A program made the position numbers and the translations under genes. From IMG/VR virus record IMGVR_UViG_3300039159_000067, positions 1-20,933 of that record: DNA of 20,933 nt, one strand, 5' to 3'. The notes beneath the pieces are model-generated. The model saw only the letters and a list, made by a program, of their open reading frames with translations, ran no database searches and was not told the DNA's origin. The stretch is from a virus. This document shows, piece after piece, positions 18,752-20,933 of this stretch. The first letter of the stretch is position 1. Each line of letters opens with the position of its first letter.

Positions 18752-19095
18752 TGAATATCAGTGCTATCTTCAACACCGACGGTTCTGGTTACTGGTCGAA
18801 TACCGCGAAGCCAGTCATCGTGAAAGTCATCGACGTTGCTGTGAACGATGACGAACAATTCGGTGAGATGCGAGTTTACTTCGACACGAAGACCTGGGAT
18901 ATTGGCAATGAGGGGTTGATCTACAACGACAAGCTATTCCTGAAGAACCTTCGTTCATATTTGGATCAACTCGGCTTGCCAAGCCATGACGTTTGCTATT
19001 CCGAACAGGGTATGCAGGGTGACGACTATGTCAGCCTTGACATCGGTGCTGAATTTATCCGTGAATGGGGACGCACAGATTGGTGGCACCGATGA
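18748..19095 (+). CDS. 115-aa hypothetical protein
   Basis: It starts MMNISAIFNTDGSGYWSN, with TTAGGA just upstream (ATG 18748 or 18751). A mixed alpha/beta acidic protein containing VIVKVIDVAVNDDEQFGEMRVYF and ending AEFIREWGRTDWWHR. No family recognised. The stop overlaps the next gene's ATG. Confidence 0.7.
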   Translation: MMNISAIFNTDGSGYWSNTAKPVIVKVIDVAVNDDEQFGEMRVYFDTKTWDIGNEGLIYNDKLFLKNLRSYLDQLGLPSHDVCYSEQGMQGDDYVSLDIGAEFIREWGRTDWWHR

Positions 19096-19280
19096 AATAC
19101 ATGATGGTTAGATCGTCGGGGGTGGACCATTTCCAGTCTGAAGTCAATACACATATAAAGTTGGGGTGGGTGCTTCAGGGTGGTGTCAGTGTGACCCAAG
19201 CCGCCGATGGTAGAAATGAATATTTTCAAGCCATGACATACAAAGAACCATCGAAGCCTTTCAATCGTGGTCCGGGATAA
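19092..19280 (+). CDS. DUF1737-like small protein
   Basis: The 62-aa product MKYMMVRSSGVDHFQSEVNTHIKLGWVLQGGVSVTQ...YFQAMTY follows the DUF1737 pattern: a strand, a helix with a conserved V, then GW-x-GG-x-V and a closing YxQAM. The domain is common in phages and bacteria; the function is unknown. The TAA at 19278-19280 abuts the next promoter. Confidence 0.82.
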   Translation: MKYMMVRSSGVDHFQSEVNTHIKLGWVLQGGVSVTQAADGRNEYFQAMTYKEPSKPFNRGPG

Positions 19281-19309
19281 TTTACTTTTATCCGGTCATG
19301 AGTTATAAT
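19281..19309 (+). promoter_or_regulatory. phage promoter, copy 12 (leaderless type)
   Basis: TTTACTTTTATC at 19281-19292, a 17-bp spacer, TATAAT at 19304-19309, ATACTC, ATG at 19316. It is the first half of a duplicated promoter-gene module. Confidence 0.88.
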
Positions 19310-19315
19310 ATACTC

Positions 19316-19495
19316 ATGAAACCTAATAAACTAAACGAGCCTGCTCCTGCCAAATGTCAGTGGTTCCTGCGCTGCGAGAACCCAGCGACTGTTTTGCTGC
19401 GGCATCCAGTTCTATATACAGTTCAGGCCTGCGATCGTTGCGCAGCTTTTGCTGTGTCGACCCCAGCAGAACTCAAGAACTTGGTTAAGATTTAA
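19316..19495 (+). CDS. 59-aa zinc-binding protein, duplicate A
   Basis: The product MKPNKLNEPAPAKCQWFLRC has C14-x5-C20 and C39-DR-C42 (CDRCAAFAV), plus His30-Pro between them: a likely four-Cys zinc site. It is paralogous to the gene at 19672-19848; both have the MKxNKL-EP start, CQWF, HP, ACxRCAAFA and a final KI. Predicted leaderless. Role unknown. Confidence 0.78.
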   Translation: MKPNKLNEPAPAKCQWFLRCENPATVLLRHPVLYTVQACDRCAAFAVSTPAELKNLVKI

Positions 19496-19503
19496 GGAAA
19501 TTC

Positions 19504-19653
19504 ATGGCTACCAAAGAACTCAGTGGTGACTATGACTTCATTGATATCTTCAAGATGAGCATGAAGCTCAATCCAAACCTGAAAAACGTAACTTTCCGCA
19601 TGATTGTCCCGGTTCGCGGCGCAACCAATTCTCTAATTTACTTTTATCCATGA
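19504..19653 (+). CDS. 49-aa ORF, probable truncated start of a duplicated gene
   Basis: TAAGGAAATTC precedes ATG 19504. The first codons (MATKELS) parallel the start of the 356-aa gene after the second module (MANKELI). After that the sequences differ, and the C-terminal LIYFYP is simply the next promoter read in frame, ending inside it. It is probably a remnant or chimeric ORF created when the module duplicated; whether the peptide is functional is unknown. Confidence 0.5.
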   Translation: MATKELSGDYDFIDIFKMSMKLNPNLKNVTFRMIVPVRGATNSLIYFYP

Positions 19654-19665
19654 CCGAGCTATAAT
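19637..19665 (+). promoter_or_regulatory. phage promoter, copy 13 (leaderless type)
   Basis: TTTACTTTTATC at 19637-19648, a 17-bp spacer, TATAAT at 19660-19665, ATACTC, ATG at 19672. It shares the -10 flank ATACTCATGAAAC with copy 12, as expected from duplication. Confidence 0.88.
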
Positions 19666-19671
19666 ATACTC

Positions 19672-19848
19672 ATGAAACGAAATAAACTCACCGAGCCTCG
19701 AGTCAACTGTCAATGGTTCTTCCATTGCCCCAACGACGCAGTTGTTATGGTCCCACACCCAGCCCTAGATAAATTACCGGCGTGCTTGCGTTGTGCTGCT
19801 TTCGCGATGCCGACTGGAGCTGACCTCAGCCTCCTCGAAAAGATTTAA
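19672..19848 (+). CDS. 58-aa zinc-binding protein, duplicate B
   Basis: The product MKRNKLTEPRVNCQWFFHC has C13-x5-C19, H29-P and C38-LR-C41 (CLRCAAFAM), the same layout as the gene at 19316. The two share roughly half their residues, so the duplication is not recent. Predicted leaderless. The following TAAGGAATTC serves the next gene. Confidence 0.78.
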   Translation: MKRNKLTEPRVNCQWFFHCPNDAVVMVPHPALDKLPACLRCAAFAMPTGADLSLLEKI

Positions 19849-19855
19849 GGAATTC

Positions 19856-20926
19856 ATGGCTAACAAAGAACTCATTCGCGCTCGGTTGAAAGTCAACCAC
19901 GAGCCAACGATCAACCCGATGGCATACACCATCGACATGGTTCAAGCGCTGAACTATTACAACAACAACCACAACTCCGCGGATTACCGTGGATGGTTCG
20001 TCGCGCACTTCAAGAAGCGCATCGACTTTCCTTTTTCTTCTGTCAGCGATTTCGAGTATCGTATCGCGGGTGTCCTCTCGCGTATTCTCGCGAATGGCAA
20101 CCACCTCGACCAACTCCACGTTGATCGCATCGAGTCTGAATTCACCCGTATCCGTGAGAAAGCTCTGAAGGTCAAGGTCGTCGTTGAAGATGACGCGCCA
20201 GCAGTTAAGAAACCCACAATCCAAGAACGTATGGATGTCAAGGTCTCTGACTTCCTCGGCGAATTCGCTGGTCTGGTCGATGAATATGTCACTGATAAGA
20301 CCAACCCGAATGTCGGCGGTCTGCTGAAGACTATGGGCATCACCGGTCCTATGGGTAAGAAAGTCGCTGAGCGCGTACAGGGTCAGATGGCTGAGCTGAA
20401 AGAATTGCTGGAAGGCAAAGACAAACAACTGAATGAAGGTTACTCTAACCTGCGCCGCCCTGAACAGAAAAAGCTGTTGTCCATCTATGAAACCCTGATG
20501 GAAAAGTTGGTTCAGGCTAAAGTGACCGTGGTTCGTAAGACCCGGGTCGTGAAAGCGAAACCTTCTGGCGTTATCGTCAAAGACATGAAATTCAAGCAAG
20601 AAGATGTCGCCCTGAAAATCAAGTCTATCATCGTTCCGAATGTTATCGGTGCTGCAGAAGTCTGGGTCTTCAATACCAAGACTCGTAACATGCAGGTGTA
20701 CTATGCCATCGAAGGCAGCGGTATCACTGTGAAAGGTACTCGCATGCTGAATTTCGATACCGAGAAGTCTGCTCAGCGTAAAGTACGCAAGGCTGAAACC
20801 GTCTCGGCTCTTCAGGGTGTTGGTAAGCGTATTTTCGCTCAGTTCTTCAAGGCTATCAAATCGAAGGACGGTAAGCCCAACGGTCGGACTAATGAAGACT
20901 GTGTTATCATGGCAGCTTTCCGATGA
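19856..20926 (+). CDS. conserved large-phage protein, 356 aa
   Basis: Start 19856 (MANKELIRARLKVNHEPTINPM) follows TAAGGAATTC; reading further upstream would overlap the CxxC gene. Residues 25-100 contain MVQALNYYNNNHNSADYRGWFVAHFKK and FEYRIAGVLSRILANGNHL. The same blocks appear, to my recollection, in uncharacterised proteins of T4-like and other large phages. A helical, charged middle (KPTIQERMDVKVSDFLGEF..., RRPEQKKLLSIYETLMEKL) precedes a Lys-rich beta-type C-terminal domain (AAEVWVFNTKTRNMQVYY...). Its basic nature would suit nucleic-acid binding, but no catalytic motif is seen. The gene is complete; the window ends 7 nt later. Confidence 0.82.
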   Translation: MANKELIRARLKVNHEPTINPMAYTIDMVQALNYYNNNHNSADYRGWFVAHFKKRIDFPFSSVSDFEYRIAGVLSRILANGNHLDQLHVDRIESEFTRIREKALKVKVVVEDDAPAVKKPTIQERMDVKVSDFLGEFAGLVDEYVTDKTNPNVGGLLKTMGITGPMGKKVAERVQGQMAELKELLEGKDKQLNEGYSNLRRPEQKKLLSIYETLMEKLVQAKVTVVRKTRVVKAKPSGVIVKDMKFKQEDVALKIKSIIVPNVIGAAEVWVFNTKTRNMQVYYAIEGSGITVKGTRMLNFDTEKSAQRKVRKAETVSALQGVGKRIFAQFFKAIKSKDGKPNGRTNEDCVIMAAFR

Positions 20927-20933
20927 TCGTAAG

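Noticed and set aside
19826-20599. Long reverse-strand open frame (257 codons) opposite the 356-aa gene
   Set aside because: It lies wholly under a well-supported + strand gene, has composition typical of antisense reading and no promoter or ribosome-binding site.

Overview
This window looks like a continuous stretch of early or middle genes from a large, T4-related tailed phage of a Gram-negative host. All supported genes lie on the + strand. They are tightly packed, with ATGA/TTGA stop-start overlaps throughout. Recognisable products are phage nucleotide, replication and regulation proteins: a T4 gp30-type ATP-dependent DNA ligase, flavin-dependent thymidylate synthase (ThyX), dUTPase, MazG-like pyrophosphohydrolase, a HAD-type deoxyribonucleotidase, a calcineurin-like phosphoesterase and a T4 DsbA-like DNA-binding protein. 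Three tRNA genes are also present. No structural or packaging genes were recognised. The exact host is not readable; the small outer-membrane barrel gene implies a Gram-negative, and its style is reminiscent of Betaproteobacteria (weak inference).

Layout. 1-82: a 12-bp tandem repeat running off the window edge. 118-564: a phage-encoded outer-membrane barrel, followed by two hairpins. 636-3417: an operon with two tiny ORFs, an RNA polymerase omega-subunit homologue, two unknowns, the nicotinamide riboside transporter PnuC, a 23-codon linker ORF and a two-domain NadR-like NMN adenylyltransferase/ribosylnicotinamide kinase. 3418-5201: phosphoesterase, zinc ribbon and deoxyribonucleotidase. 5203-6848: small membrane proteins and unknowns. 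6904-8365: a hairpin/promoter, an anchored protein, ThyX and a frame-disrupted CxxC protein. 8380-12889: three small genes, then ligase, Cys-rich protein, DsbA-like protein, dUTPase and others. 12898-16221: many small genes, several frame-disrupted, ending with MazG. 16222-16964: two small genes and tRNAs Arg(UCU), Met/Ile(CAU), Arg(CCU). 16965-20926: small unknowns, a duplicated promoter plus CxxC-gene module, and a conserved 356-aa protein.

The most striking structure is regulatory. Thirteen copies of one promoter punctuate the window: TTTACTTTTAT(C/T), then TATAAT with an invariant 17-bp -35/-10 spacer. In eight copies the start codon begins exactly 7 nt after the -10 hexamer, where transcription should start, so these mRNAs should be leaderless. 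The DNA ligase is one of them, and its N-terminus aligns with T4 ligase right up to that start. At two of the 13 sites, and at one divergent promoter, a hairpin runs directly into the -35 box, giving fused terminator-promoter elements.

Functionally, the genes point to control of host resources: NAD precursor import and NAD synthesis, dTMP/dNTP pool control, transcription-machinery modification (omega, DsbA-like) and codon supplementation for AGA/AGG. Five small ORFs carry apparent single-base frame disruptions, two of them next to an intact paralogue. These may be real decay or sequencing errors.
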